A stretch of 64,000 nt of DNA, taken from NCBI GenBank assembly GCA_010365115.1, contig JAAFGX010000009.1, positions 61,049 through 125,048 of the forward strand, written 5' to 3'. Of this stretch, positions 1 through 9,098 are shown piece by piece. The stretch is from Paludibacter sp. Its GTDB lineage: Bacteria > Bacteroidota > Bacteroidia > Bacteroidales > Paludibacteraceae. The first letter of the stretch is position 1. Each line of letters begins with the position of its first letter. A model generated the notes under the pieces. The model saw only the letters and a program-made list of their open reading frames with translations, had not been told where the DNA came from and did not search any database. A program made the translations under genes and the position numbers.

Positions 1-92
1 TTGTATGCCTTCCGCAAGCGGAATTTGCAATCGGCATTAACAACAGTATACATTTAAAACAGATTGGACTGTTTTAAATGTACAGTTGGTAT
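1..92 (+). repeat. Dispersed hairpin element, copy A (left end cut by window)
   Basis: This is the right-hand part of an element seen in full at 3369, 7088 (reversed) and 24367. It contains the TTCCGC-AA-GCGGAA hairpin, the inverted terminus GCAATCGGCATT, and a perfect 14-bp hairpin (49-62 pairing with 69-82) around the loop ATTGGA. It ends in GTTGGTATAA. No protein is encoded. Confidence 0.75.
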
Positions 93-469
93 AAAAGAGG
101 GACTTTAAGAGTGCTATTAATAGATTTTGTGAAAAATGAACTAACATAAACTCATAAGATTTAATTGCTTGAAAATTTTTGTAAGTTACGACTTAAAAGG
201 CAATACCTGATTGCTAAAGGTACTGAAATTTATTATGAAATAACATATCCATAATTATTTTCAATTTTTAATGTGTACTTATCAACCATAAGAAACTTTG
301 TTTTTTTAAGTTTGTTTCCTTATTTCTATTTGTCAATATTGTTACATAAAATACATATCGAAAAACAATAAAATAATTTTGTTAATTCAAAAATAATTCC
401 TTTCTTTGCAATTCACTAAAAATATAGAATAATTTTAAAAAATCAAATAAAAATTTCAAAAATTAAATT
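93..469. other. AT-rich intergenic region upstream of the M16 protease
   Basis: No gene is visible. A promoter-like pair is present: TTTTG at 377-381 and TTTCTTTG at 401-408, 19 bases apart. The second differs by one base from the TAnnTTTG box, and it sits about 60 bases before the protease start. Confidence 0.5.
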
Positions 470-3277
470 ATGAAAACAAATCTTTTTAGATTCCTGGTCT
501 TAAGTTTGCTTGTTGTTTTCGCCATCAACCTGGAAGCACAACCCCTTCCAATTGATCCAAAAGTGCGTTATGGGAAATTAGAAAACGGTTTAACGTATTA
601 TATACGTGCCAACAAGGAACCAAAACAACGGGCCGAGTTTTTTATTGCCCAAAATGTAGGTGCAATTCTTGAAAATGACAATCAAAACGGATTAGCGCAT
701 TTTTTGGAACACATGGCTTTTAACGGAACAAAAAATTATCCGGAAAAAGGAATTATCAATTATTTTGAAACAATTGGTGTAAAATTCGGAGCCAACATAA
801 ATGCTTATACTTCATTGGACGAAACAGTGTATAATCTTTCGGATGTTCCTACAACCCGCGAAGGCATTATCGACAGTGCTTTACTGGTTTTGCACGATTG
901 GTCTAGCTTTATTTCGCTGGAAGGAACCGAAATTGATGCCGAACGAGGCGTTATTCGCGAAGAATGGCGACAAGGTGCCGGAGCCGAACGAAGAATGTGG
1001 AAAGAATCCAACATATTGAAATATCCAGGTTCACAATATTCAAAACGTGACATTATTGGCGATACTGCCATTATCAATCACTTTTCCCATCAAACCATTC
1101 GCGATTATTACAAAAAATGGTATCGCCCCGATTTACAAGCCATTTTAATTGTAGGCGATGTGGATGTTGACAAAGTGGAAGCCAAAATTAAAACACTGTT
1201 TGCCGACATTCCAAAAAAAGAAAATGCTGGCGAACGTCCCATTTACCCGATTCTTGACAATGCAGAACCTATTGTTTCAATTGTAAAGGATCCCGAAGCA
1301 CGCACAACCCGCATTGAGTTGGAATACAAACACGATGTGCTTCCAACAGAAGTAAAACTTTCGGCAAACGGTTATGCATTTGGAGTGTTAAATTCATTAA
1401 TTTCTACAATGATTGGAAACCGGTTTGATGAAATAACACAACAAGCTGATGCACCATTCGTTGGAGCTTATGCTTATTATGGTGAATTAGTGAAATCGAA
1501 AGATGCATTTCAACTATTGGCAGTGCCAAAAGAAGGAAAAGAACTGGAAGGATTAAATGCTTTATTGATTGAAGCGGAGAAAATCAAACGTTTCGGATTT
1601 ACTAATTCTGAACTGGAACGTGCTAAAACAGATTTTCTTAAAAGTATTGAAAAAGCTTATAACGAACGAGACAACCAGAAAAATAATTCATTGGTTCGCG
1701 AATACGTTCGTAATTTTCTAACTCAGGAAGTGATTCCCGGTATTGAATGGGAATACGAAACGTCTAAAATGATGATTCCACAGTTGCAATTAGCAATGAT
1801 AAATGAGGTGGCGAAATCATACGTAACGGATAGTAATTTGATTGTTTCTATTATGGCTCCTGAAAAAGAAGAAGTGAAAATTCCAACGAAAGAACAAATT
1901 CTGTCAGCAGTTGAGAATGCAAAAAAAGCCGAACTTACAGCAAAAGCGGAAGAAAATACGAATAAACCTTTGATTCAGAAAGTTCCGAAAGCTGGGACAG
2001 TGAAAAAAACTCTTCAAAACGCTTCGTTTGGAACTACCGAATGGACTTTGAGTAATGGCGTGAAGGTGGTTTTGAAACCAACGACTTTTAAAAAGGATGA
2101 AATTATTCTGAATGCATTCAGCGATGGCGGCCTTTCGAAAGTAATAAATATAGCCGATTTGCCGTCTGCTACATTAGCTTCTACTATTGTTGAGAATAAC
2201 GGTTTGGGTAATTATTCTCTGATTGAATTAAATAAAATCCTTACCGGAAAAATTGCTTCAGTAAGTCCTTCTATTAGTTCTTATAACGAAGGATTGTCAG
2301 GAAATTCATCTGTTTCGGATTTCGAAACCATGTTGCAATTGATATATCTCAATTTTACTGCACCTCGTAAAGATGATAATGCTTTTAAAGCACTGATGAA
2401 TAATTATCGTGCTAGCCTTGCCAATAGCACTACCGATCCTCGCAAAGCATTTAGCGACTCCATTGGAATGGTTGTAAATAATCACAATCCGCGCACCGTA
2501 TTGATGAACCTGCAAACACTTGATAAGGTTGACCAGGATAAAGCATTAGCAATTTTCAAAGAACGTTTTGCTGTTCCGGCTGACTTTACATTTACGTTTA
2601 CCGGGAATATTGATCCTGCAAATGAATTGGTAAAAAAAGCTATTTGCACCTATCTTGGTGGTTTAAAATCGAAAAAAGGCGGTGAGAAATATACCGATAA
2701 CAATATTCGGAAAGCAAAAGGCAAAGTCGACAATGTATTTACAAAAGAAATGAAAGTGAAGAAAGCTTCGAATTTCATTTTATATAGTGCATCGATGCCA
2801 TTTAACATGACAAACCGTACCTTGTTAACCGTTATCGGTAGCATTTTGAACATTCGTTATCTGGAAAGTATCCGCGAAAAAGAAGGTGGTTCTTATGGTG
2901 TGGGAGTTCGCGGAAGCATGAACAACACACCTATCGACGAAGCAACATTGATGATGCAGTTTGATACCGATCCGTTAAAACAAGCTAAACTAATGGGAAT
3001 AATTCATTCCGAAGTGGCTGAAATTGTTGCTAACGGTCCGCGCCCTGATGATTTGCAGAAAGTAAAAGAAAACATGTTGAAAAAATACACCGAAGATGTA
3101 GCCGAAAACCGTTGGTGGACTTCAGCAATTGAGCGTTATTATCAGGATAAGTTAAATCTTGTTGAGGATTATAAAACCTCTGTTGAAGCTTTAACTCCGG
3201 AGGCTGTTCAAAACGCATTAAAAAACATAGTTTCACAAGGCAATGTTATTGAGGTGGTTATGCAGCCAGTTGAATGA
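470..3277 (+). CDS. M16 family zinc peptidase (pitrilysin-like), secreted
   Basis: This 935-residue protein has an N-terminal signal peptide (hydrophobic residues about 6-22, ending LEAQ). The inverted zinc motif HxxEH is at residues 77-81 (HFLEH), and a probable third ligand E158 lies 77 residues after the last His, as in pitrilysin. A second, inactive M16-like half fills the C-terminal part, giving the usual two-lobed clamshell. The expected role is breakdown of peptides in the periplasm or at the outer membrane. The gene stands alone, with a terminator just downstream at 3305. Family assignment is secure; the substrate is unknown. Confidence 0.93.
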   Translation: MKTNLFRFLVLSLLVVFAINLEAQPLPIDPKVRYGKLENGLTYYIRANKEPKQRAEFFIAQNVGAILENDNQNGLAHFLEHMAFNGTKNYPEKGIINYFETIGVKFGANINAYTSLDETVYNLSDVPTTREGIIDSALLVLHDWSSFISLEGTEIDAERGVIREEWRQGAGAERRMWKESNILKYPGSQYSKRDIIGDTAIINHFSHQTIRDYYKKWYRPDLQAILIVGDVDVDKVEAKIKTLFADIPKKENAGERPIYPILDNAEPIVSIVKDPEARTTRIELEYKHDVLPTEVKLSANGYAFGVLNSLISTMIGNRFDEITQQADAPFVGAYAYYGELVKSKDAFQLLAVPKEGKELEGLNALLIEAEKIKRFGFTNSELERAKTDFLKSIEKAYNERDNQKNNSLVREYVRNFLTQEVIPGIEWEYETSKMMIPQLQLAMINEVAKSYVTDSNLIVSIMAPEKEEVKIPTKEQILSAVENAKKAELTAKAEENTNKPLIQKVPKAGTVKKTLQNASFGTTEWTLSNGVKVVLKPTTFKKDEIILNAFSDGGLSKVINIADLPSATLASTIVENNGLGNYSLIELNKILTGKIASVSPSISSYNEGLSGNSSVSDFETMLQLIYLNFTAPRKDDNAFKALMNNYRASLANSTTDPRKAFSDSIGMVVNNHNPRTVLMNLQTLDKVDQDKALAIFKERFAVPADFTFTFTGNIDPANELVKKAICTYLGGLKSKKGGEKYTDNNIRKAKGKVDNVFTKEMKVKKASNFILYSASMPFNMTNRTLLTVIGSILNIRYLESIREKEGGSYGVGVRGSMNNTPIDEATLMMQFDTDPLKQAKLMGIIHSEVAEIVANGPRPDDLQKVKENMLKKYTEDVAENRWWTSAIERYYQDKLNLVEDYKTSVEALTPEAVQNALKNIVSQGNVIEVVMQPVE

Positions 3278-3304
3278 TTCATTAAATAAAAATTTTTTAA
3301 AGTA

Positions 3305-3337
3305 AAACGGGCTGGTTCGTAAAGAATCAGCCCGTTT
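3305..3337 (+). terminator. Rho-independent terminator of the M16 gene
   Basis: The stem AAACGGGCTGGTTC / GAATCAGCCCGTTT (one G-T wobble) begins 27 bases after the stop codon. Confidence 0.75.
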
Positions 3338-3368
3338 AAATTTTACAAGTTTTTTTAAATTTGGAAAA

Positions 3369-3540
3369 AATACCGATTGTACAAACAATACAGACCAATG
3401 TCGACACTGCCTGCCGCAGGCAAGTTCGTCTAATGGAACATCACGTGTAACGGGATTGCCCTGTTTGTTTGTATACATCGGCATTGACAATTGTAGATAT
3501 TAAATTTAGTTTGGACTAAATTCAATATACAATTGGTACA
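3369..3540 (+). repeat. Dispersed hairpin element, copy B
   Basis: It begins AATACCGATTG and carries the core hairpin GCCTG-CCG-CAGGC. It lacks the TTCCGC hairpin found in the other copies. It ends with a hairpin (3489-3534) whose inner arms AATTTAG / CTAAATT enclose the loop TTTGGA. The inner arms differ from those of copies A and C but still pair, while TTGGA is unchanged. Confidence 0.75.
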
Positions 3541-3654
3541 ATTAGAATCTTCGACTTTTTGAAATGCTTTTCATAATTTGTAAACCCCTTGTTATATTGG
3601 TGTGAAAAATGTAAAACACGCTCCTTTTCCTTTATTTTCTACCAAAAAAAGGTT

Positions 3655-3662
3655 TATCTTTG
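3655..3662 (+). promoter_or_regulatory. -7 box of rpoN
   Basis: TATCTTTG, an exact match to the Bacteroidota TAnnTTTG box, ends 35 bases before the rpoN ATG. Confidence 0.6.
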
Positions 3663-3697
3663 CAAAGTATTGAAACCAAAATTCGGATTTAACAGTT

Positions 3698-5149
3698 ATG
3701 TTAAAGCAACAATTACAACAAAAACTACAACAAAAACTATCGCCTGCGCAAATTCAGGTTATTAAAATGCTCGAAGTGCCCACTTTGGAGCTGGAGGAGC
3801 GCATCCGTCAGGAGTTGGAGGAAAATCCTGCTTTGGAAGAAGGCGCTGAAACAGATAACGAGACTGAAAACGATGAGGATTTTAATTCGGAAGATGGCGG
3901 AAACAATGATGATATTGACCTTGATGATTATATGGCTGATGATGACATTCCTGATTATAAACTAAAAGCTAATAACACATCGAAAGACGACAAATTCGAG
4001 GAGATTCCTTTTTCCGTAGGGATGACATTTCACGAATTCTTGATTGATCAGGTTGGGTTGTTGCAATTAAATGAAAAAGATCGACTTCTTACTGAATATG
4101 TGATTGGCAATATTGATGACGAGGGTTATCTCCGACGGACTCCCGAAGCAATGGTTGACGATATTGTTTTTCAGGCTGGTGTGCAAACTACCGATGAAGA
4201 AATGTACCGGATTATTGGGCTGGTTCGTCAGTTTGATCCCGCTGGAGTTGGTGCTGCTAATTTGCAACAATGCCTTTTACTTCAATTAGAACGGAAAGAT
4301 CAAACGCCTTCTTCGTTACTTGCCATACGATTAATAAAAGAGTATTTCGAGGAATTTTCGAAAAAACATTTCGACAAAATACAGCGTGGATTGGACATGG
4401 ACGACATCATGTTGAAGAAGGTGATGAATGAAATCATTCACCTGAATCCAAAACCCGGAAATGCATGGAGTGGGAATATTCTGGAGAAATCAATGACTAC
4501 TATTGTTCCAGATTTTATTTTGGAGAATGACGAAGGCCAACTGTCGGTTTCGCTGAATAATTCCAATATTCCTGAGCTCCGCGTAAGCAATACTTATAAC
4601 GAGATGTTTCAGGATTATGCCGGAAGCAAAGAAAACCGGAGCCGTGAGATGAAAGATGCGGTGATGTTCGTAAAACAAAAGATTGATTCAGCGCGTTGGT
4701 TTATCGATGCTATTAAACAACGGCAACAAACGTTACTGACGACCATGATGGCGATTGTCAATTTTCAACGCGATTTTTTTATTGAAGGCGACGATACGTA
4801 TTTCAAGCCAATGATTTTAAAAGACATTGCTGATATAACTGGATACGATATTTCGACCATTTCGCGTGTAAGTAACAGCAAATATATTCAAACAGAATTT
4901 GGTATTTTTCCTGTAAAGTATTTTTTTTCCGAATCTATGACAAACGATTCGGGCGAAGAAGTTTCGACCCGTGAAATAAAGAAAATTCTGCTGGATTGTA
5001 TTGATAATGAAAACAAACAAAAGCCATTGAACGATGATGCACTGGCCGATGTGCTGAAAACAAAAGGATATATTATTGCCAGAAGAACAGTTGCAAAATA
5101 CCGCGAACAATTAAATATCCCGGTGGCAAGAATGCGGAAAGAAATTTAA
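3698..5149 (+). CDS. rpoN: RNA polymerase sigma-54 factor
   Basis: The product directs RNA polymerase to -24/-12 promoters and needs an ATP-driven activator to open them. In the 483 residues, region I is Gln- and Leu-rich (residues 1-50, with the repeated LQQKL pattern and QELEENP). An acidic linker follows (about 52-95), then the core-binding region. The RpoN box ARRTVAKYRE is at residues 461-470, directly before the C-terminus, as expected. A candidate activator of the NtrC family is encoded 25 kb away at 30385. The gene is monocistronic with its own promoter. Confidence 0.97.
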   Translation: MLKQQLQQKLQQKLSPAQIQVIKMLEVPTLELEERIRQELEENPALEEGAETDNETENDEDFNSEDGGNNDDIDLDDYMADDDIPDYKLKANNTSKDDKFEEIPFSVGMTFHEFLIDQVGLLQLNEKDRLLTEYVIGNIDDEGYLRRTPEAMVDDIVFQAGVQTTDEEMYRIIGLVRQFDPAGVGAANLQQCLLLQLERKDQTPSSLLAIRLIKEYFEEFSKKHFDKIQRGLDMDDIMLKKVMNEIIHLNPKPGNAWSGNILEKSMTTIVPDFILENDEGQLSVSLNNSNIPELRVSNTYNEMFQDYAGSKENRSREMKDAVMFVKQKIDSARWFIDAIKQRQQTLLTTMMAIVNFQRDFFIEGDDTYFKPMILKDIADITGYDISTISRVSNSKYIQTEFGIFPVKYFFSESMTNDSGEEVSTREIKKILLDCIDNENKQKPLNDDALADVLKTKGYIIARRTVAKYREQLNIPVARMRKEI

Positions 5150-5210
5150 ATAGTTGCGAGTAGGTAGTAAATAGTTTATAGTCAAGTTAGTAAACAGTAA
5201 ATACTTTTCC

Positions 5211-5816
5211 ATGAAAACATTATATAAAATAATCACCATTATTTTTCAACCTTTATTGGTTCCAACCTATGGTATGATATTACTTATGAATATGCAGATA
5301 TTCTCACCACTTCCATCTTTTTGGCGCTTAGTAGCCGTTGGCGGAACATTTGTTTTTACAGGATTGCTGCCGGCTCTACCGGTATTGCTATTGATGCGTC
5401 GTGGTGAAGTACATGATGTATTTATTTCCAACCGCGAAGAACGAACCATGCCCTATCTTTTTTCGTTTATGGCGTATGTTTTCTGGGCTTTGTTTATGTG
5501 GCGCACCATGCAATTTCCGCTTTTTATAGTTTCCATGGGAATTGGTTCCGCTATTTCTATTTTCATCATTATTTTCATTAATTTGAAATGGAAAATAAGT
5601 GCGCATGTTGCAGGAATGGGAGGCTTATCGGGCGCTGTTTTCGGTGTAAGTTACCGTTTGGCAATTAATCCGGTATGGCTGTTTATCATTGTACTTACCA
5701 TTTCTGCAATTGTAGCTTTATCGCGCATTGAACTGAAGGCGCACACACCAGCTCAAACATTAGCAGGTTTTGCCATCGGTTTTGCAGCCGTATTTATTCC
5801 TTGTTTTTTCTTTTAA
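5211..5816 (+). CDS. PAP2-related integral membrane protein with altered catalytic motifs
   Basis: This 201-residue protein has about six hydrophobic segments. The C-terminal half resembles the PAP2 phosphatase core but is degenerate: ISAH stands where PSGH is usual, and SRxxxxxHxxxQ stands where SRxxxxxHxxxD is usual. The normal catalytic Asp is therefore Gln. It may be an inactive or altered lipid-phosphate phosphatase, or an Asp-independent variant; the sequence cannot decide. It lies 61 bases after rpoN and is closed by a terminator at 5826. Confidence 0.6.
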   Translation: MKTLYKIITIIFQPLLVPTYGMILLMNMQIFSPLPSFWRLVAVGGTFVFTGLLPALPVLLLMRRGEVHDVFISNREERTMPYLFSFMAYVFWALFMWRTMQFPLFIVSMGIGSAISIFIIIFINLKWKISAHVAGMGGLSGAVFGVSYRLAINPVWLFIIVLTISAIVALSRIELKAHTPAQTLAGFAIGFAAVFIPCFFF

Positions 5817-5825
5817 AAATTCTCT

Positions 5826-5861
5826 ACCTTTTCCAACGTTTTGAACTTTGGAAAAGGTTTT
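5826..5861 (+). terminator. Terminator with conserved apical sequence (copy 1)
   Basis: A perfect 11-bp stem ACCTTTTCCAA / TTGGAAAAGGT is followed by T's. The top of the hairpin, CCAACGTTTTGAACTT, recurs almost unchanged in the terminator at 11755. Confidence 0.75.
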
Positions 5862-5891
5862 CACAATAAAAACAATTAAATATAAAATAGA

Positions 5892-6999
5892 ATGATAACA
5901 TTAGACCAACTAAAAAATGTGTTGGAGCGCGAGTCTGCGTTGAGGAGGTATCTTTGACGTCGATACGAAATTGATCCAAATAGAAGAAGAAGAATTGCGT
6001 ACACAGGTTCCCGGTTTTTGGGATGATGCCAAAGCGGCTGAAACCCAAATGCGCAAAGTAAAAGAATTGAAAAACTGGATAACGGGTTACAATGCAGTTA
6101 AGTCGGCTGCAGATGAACTCCAGTTAACTTACGATTTTTTTCGCGAAGAAGTGACTACCGAAGAAGAGGTAGACGAAGCATATCTTCATGCCATGGAGTT
6201 GATAGAAACCATTGAAATGAAAAATATGCTCTCGCACGAGGAAGATAAACTGGGTGCAGTTATCAAAATTGTGGGTGGAGCTGGCGGAACAGAAGCACAA
6301 GATTGGGCGCAAATGCTTTTCCGTATGTATCAACGCTGGTGCGAACGACAAAACTATAAATGCGAAATTACTAACTTGCAGGAAGGTGAAGAAGCCGGTA
6401 TTAAAACTGTCACTATGCAAATTGAAGGCGAAATGGCTTACGGTTACTTGAAATGCGAAAATGGAGTTCATCGGTTGGTGCGTGTTTCGCCATTCAACTC
6501 ACAAGGTAAACGGATGACTTCATTTACGTCGGTTTATGTAATTCCCTTGATTGATGATACCATTGAAATTGAAATCAATCCAGCTGGATTAACATGGGAC
6601 ACCTTTCGCTCATCGGGAGCAGGTGGACAAAACGTAAACAAGGTGGAAACAGGTGTTCGACTGCATTATAAATTCAAAAATCCGGTTACAAACGAGATGG
6701 ATGAAATTATCATCGAAAATACCGAAAGCCGCTCACAATTTGGAAATAAAGACAATGCCATACGTTTGTGTAAATCGCAATTGTACGAACTGGAACTAGA
6801 AAAAAGGCGAGTAGAAACGGCCAAAGTAGAAGCAGGTAAGAAGAAAATTGAATGGGGATCGCAAATTCGCAGCTACGTTTTCGACGATCGTCGCGTGAAA
6901 GATCATCGAACCAATTATCAGACTTCGAATGTGCAAGCAGTGATGGATGGAGATATCGATGCATTTATAAAAGCTTATTTGATGGAGTTTCCGGACTAA
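5892..6999 (+). CDS. prfB: Peptide chain release factor 2, programmed +1 frameshift
   Basis: RF2 ends translation at UGA and UAA. The zero frame starts at 5892 and reaches an in-frame TGA at 5955-5957 after 21 codons. Ribosomes must slip +1 at CTT-TGA-C, giving about 368 residues in total, the usual RF2 length. All signals are visible: an internal Shine-Dalgarno AGGAGG (5943-5948), a three-base spacer TAT, the slippery CTT (5952-5954), then TGAC. The fused frame contains the RF2 stop-recognition tripeptide SPF (in VRVSPFN) and the catalytic GGQ (in SGAGGQNVN). A start taken at 5971 would lose the N-terminus. Low RF2 slows UGA termination and favours slippage, so synthesis is self-regulated. 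Confidence 0.96.
5943..5958 (+). promoter_or_regulatory. RF2 recoding site
   Basis: AGGAGG TAT CTT TGA C: internal Shine-Dalgarno, spacer, slippery Leu codon and stop codon in the canonical prfB arrangement. Confidence 0.95.
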
Positions 7000-7018
7000 T
7001 AATTCTTTAAATTTTTTG

Positions 7019-7060
7019 AAGCGTATTTCAGACTTATTTTCAAGACTGAAATACGCTTTT
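7019..7060 (+). terminator. Terminator of prfB
   Basis: A perfect 13-bp stem AAGCGTATTTCAG / CTGAAATACGCTT is followed by TT, 20 bases after the stop. Confidence 0.8.
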
Positions 7061-7087
7061 CTACTTTTTTCCGTTTTGTGATTATTA

Positions 7088-7278
7088 TACCAACTGTACA
7101 TTTAAAACAGTCCAATATGTTTTAAATGTCTACTGTTGGTAATGCCGATTGCAAATTCCGCCTGCGGAAGGCTTTCTGACAAATAGTACAATCCCGTTAT
7201 ACGGGATGTTCCATAAGACGAACTTGCCTGCGGCAGGCAGGGTCGACATTGGACTATATTGTTTGTGTAATCGGTATT
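7088..7278 (-). repeat. Dispersed hairpin element, copy C (complete, reversed)
   Basis: This is the most complete copy, in the opposite orientation to A, B and D. Read on the minus strand: terminus AATACCGATT, hairpin GCCTG-CCG-CAGGC, hairpin CCCGT-ATA-ACGGG, hairpin TTCCGC-CT-GCGGAA (shifted by one base in sequence), terminus GCAATCGGCATT, then a terminal hairpin with arms ACATTTAAAACA / TGTTTTAAATGT and loop TATTGGAC. An outer 7-bp stem TACCAAC / GTTGGTA closes that hairpin. The element fills most of the gap between prfB and the next gene. Confidence 0.8.
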
Positions 7279-7302
7279 TAAAATCCATTTATATCCAAAA
7301 CC

Positions 7303-8427
7303 ATGAAGCTATTATTTTCAATACTTATCTTTTTTTTTCAAGTAAGTCATTGTTTCAGTGTCGATTATTCTAAAATTGATAAACAATCAGCCACTGTACC
7401 TCAAAACCTGAAAAGTGCAGAAGAAATTGCTGGGTATCTTACCAAAAACCTCAACAACTCAACCGAAAAAACCAGAGCTATTTATTATTGGATTTCGCAC
7501 AATATCAGGTACGATATGGAAATGCTAACTTCTAATAAATCGGTAACTACAACTCAGGAATTGGTAGTTGATGTTTTAAAAAGACGAAAAGGCGTTTGCG
7601 CAAACTATGCAGAATTGTTTCACACGTGCTGTAAATCAGTAGGAATAGAGTCATACGTAATTAACGGATTTACTAAGTTTGATGGTAAATTAGCTACTAT
7701 AAGCCACGCATGGAATGGAGTTGTTATTGATGGGAAATATTATTTCATTGATGTCACTTGGGCTGCGGGACACGAAGATAATGGAAAATACATTCATGAA
7801 TTTAACGATCAGTTTTTTCTGATTCAACCTTCCGAATTTATCAAAACACATATGCCATTTGATCCTATTTGGCAATTTTCTAATAATCCACTTTCCAATA
7901 AAGAATTCGAAAGTAACAACTTTGCAAAATTAAATAAGCCTTCGGATTACAATTTTTCCGATTCTATAAAAAGTTTAAACGACTTAAACCCTATAGATAA
8001 ATTGATGCGGGAAACCCGTCGAATAACAAAATCAGGATTAACGAATTCGCTTGTGCGTGAATTTACAGCTCAAAATCAACAGAATATAGTCACGTTGAAA
8101 TACAATCAAGGAGTTGAGCTAGTAAACAAATCAGTAGAAGATTTTAATTTCTATATACTTTGCAAGAATAAACAATTTGATGGCACCAGCATGAAAGATG
8201 AAAAAATTCTTGAAATTCTAGCTGATTCAAGAAAAAAATTGGAAGCATCGGAAAAAGAAATAAATTTTTTAAACTCGGATAGCGGGAATATAAACCGTAT
8301 GATCAAAGACATGGAGAACTCGATTAAAGAGATGAAAACCAAATTGGCAGTAGAAGATGTATTTATGGTCAAATATATTAAAACTTGGAAGCCATTTCGT
8401 ATTTTTATGTTTTATACCTTGAAATAA
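7303..8427 (+). CDS. Secreted transglutaminase-like protein
   Basis: The 374 residues begin with a signal peptide (hydrophobic about 3-18). A transglutaminase-like core follows: the nucleophile Cys lies in GVCANYAELF, the His in SHAWNGV, and the Asp in FIDVTWA, so the Cys-His-Asp triad is present. In bacteria such domains usually act as peptidases or amidases on envelope peptides rather than as cross-linkers. The C-terminal 150 residues are Lys/Glu-rich and partly coiled coil, without an assigned fold. A transposon-like repeat lies directly upstream and a terminator at 8469 follows. The biological substrate is unknown. Confidence 0.8.
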   Translation: MKLLFSILIFFFQVSHCFSVDYSKIDKQSATVPQNLKSAEEIAGYLTKNLNNSTEKTRAIYYWISHNIRYDMEMLTSNKSVTTTQELVVDVLKRRKGVCANYAELFHTCCKSVGIESYVINGFTKFDGKLATISHAWNGVVIDGKYYFIDVTWAAGHEDNGKYIHEFNDQFFLIQPSEFIKTHMPFDPIWQFSNNPLSNKEFESNNFAKLNKPSDYNFSDSIKSLNDLNPIDKLMRETRRITKSGLTNSLVREFTAQNQQNIVTLKYNQGVELVNKSVEDFNFYILCKNKQFDGTSMKDEKILEILADSRKKLEASEKEINFLNSDSGNINRMIKDMENSIKEMKTKLAVEDVFMVKYIKTWKPFRIFMFYTLK

Positions 8428-8468
8428 CAATTAAAAAGGAAATTTCCAATTAAATTTAATTTTATTGT

Positions 8469-8510
8469 TATCCACACTTTTTCGAATCAGAAAAGTGTGG
8501 GTATTTTTTT
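8469..8510 (+). terminator. Terminator of the transglutaminase-like gene
   Basis: A 13-bp stem TATCCACACTTTT / AAAAGTGTGGGTA with one T-G wobble is followed by seven T's. Confidence 0.8.
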
Positions 8511-8542
8511 CAACTTAATATAATAGTTAGGTGTTTATTGTT

Positions 8543-8550
8543 TAAATTTG
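8543..8550 (+). promoter_or_regulatory. -7 box of the GNAT-ovoA unit
   Basis: TAAATTTG places transcription start near 8557. The upstream TTG codon at 8538 therefore cannot be the start, and the ATG at 8568 is favoured. Confidence 0.5.
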
Positions 8551-8567
8551 CGAAACAACTTTCTAAA

Positions 8568-9095
8568 ATGAAATTTATTGAGGCACATAATACTGATTTT
8601 CGCAATGAAATAATTGCCTTATATCTGGAGTCTTTCTCTGGTGGAGCATCTAAACAATATATTGATTTAGAAGAATTAAACCAGTATGTAGATGGCTTTT
8701 TTTCAGGTGGCAATGTGCTGATAGCCATCGAAAACAATCAATTGATAGGAACTTTGCTGTATTGTCCGCTAAAAATGGACAACTTGTTTCCCGAAATGAT
8801 TCAAAAGAACTTCAATATTGAAAAATGCGCATATATTGCTGAAATAATGGTTGCAGAAATTTCAAGAGGACAGGGAATTGGCACTCAATTATTACAATTC
8901 TTTTTCGAAACAGTTGATAGAAAGTACTTTGACGATGTTTTTATTCGCGTTTGGGATAAAAATACGTTGGCACTCAATTTATATAAAAAAACAGGCTTTA
9001 ACTCAATTTCAAGTATTCATCAAACAAAGCGAAATCCAGATAAAAAAGGAACTTTCGTTATGCAAAAAATATATTTACACCGCAAAATAGTATAG
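8568..9095 (+). CDS. GNAT family N-acetyltransferase
   Basis: This 175-residue protein is probably an acetyl-CoA-dependent N-acetyltransferase. The acetyl-CoA-binding signature appears as VAEISRGQGIGTQLL (the R/QxxGxG loop), and the later strand RVWDKNTLALNLYKKTGF is typical of the fold's C-terminal half. It stops three bases before the ovoA ATG, so the two genes are almost certainly co-transcribed and perhaps translationally coupled. A link to ovothiol metabolism is possible from context only; the acceptor is unknown. Confidence 0.8.
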   Translation: MKFIEAHNTDFRNEIIALYLESFSGGASKQYIDLEELNQYVDGFFSGGNVLIAIENNQLIGTLLYCPLKMDNLFPEMIQKNFNIEKCAYIAEIMVAEISRGQGIGTQLLQFFFETVDRKYFDDVFIRVWDKNTLALNLYKKTGFNSISSIHQTKRNPDKKGTFVMQKIYLHRKIV

Positions 9096-9098
9096 TTT

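Noticed and set aside
3233-3490. Open frame on the minus strand across repeat copy B
   Set aside because: Lies in the dispersed element; similar frames over copies C and D are equally open, which comes from the repeat itself, and no family features are seen.
5892-5957. Separate short gene or sequencing error before prfB
   Set aside because: The conserved RF2 frameshift signals explain the in-frame stop.
7149-7373. Open frame over repeat copy C
   Set aside because: Same reason: it is non-coding hairpin sequence and overlaps the transglutaminase-like start.
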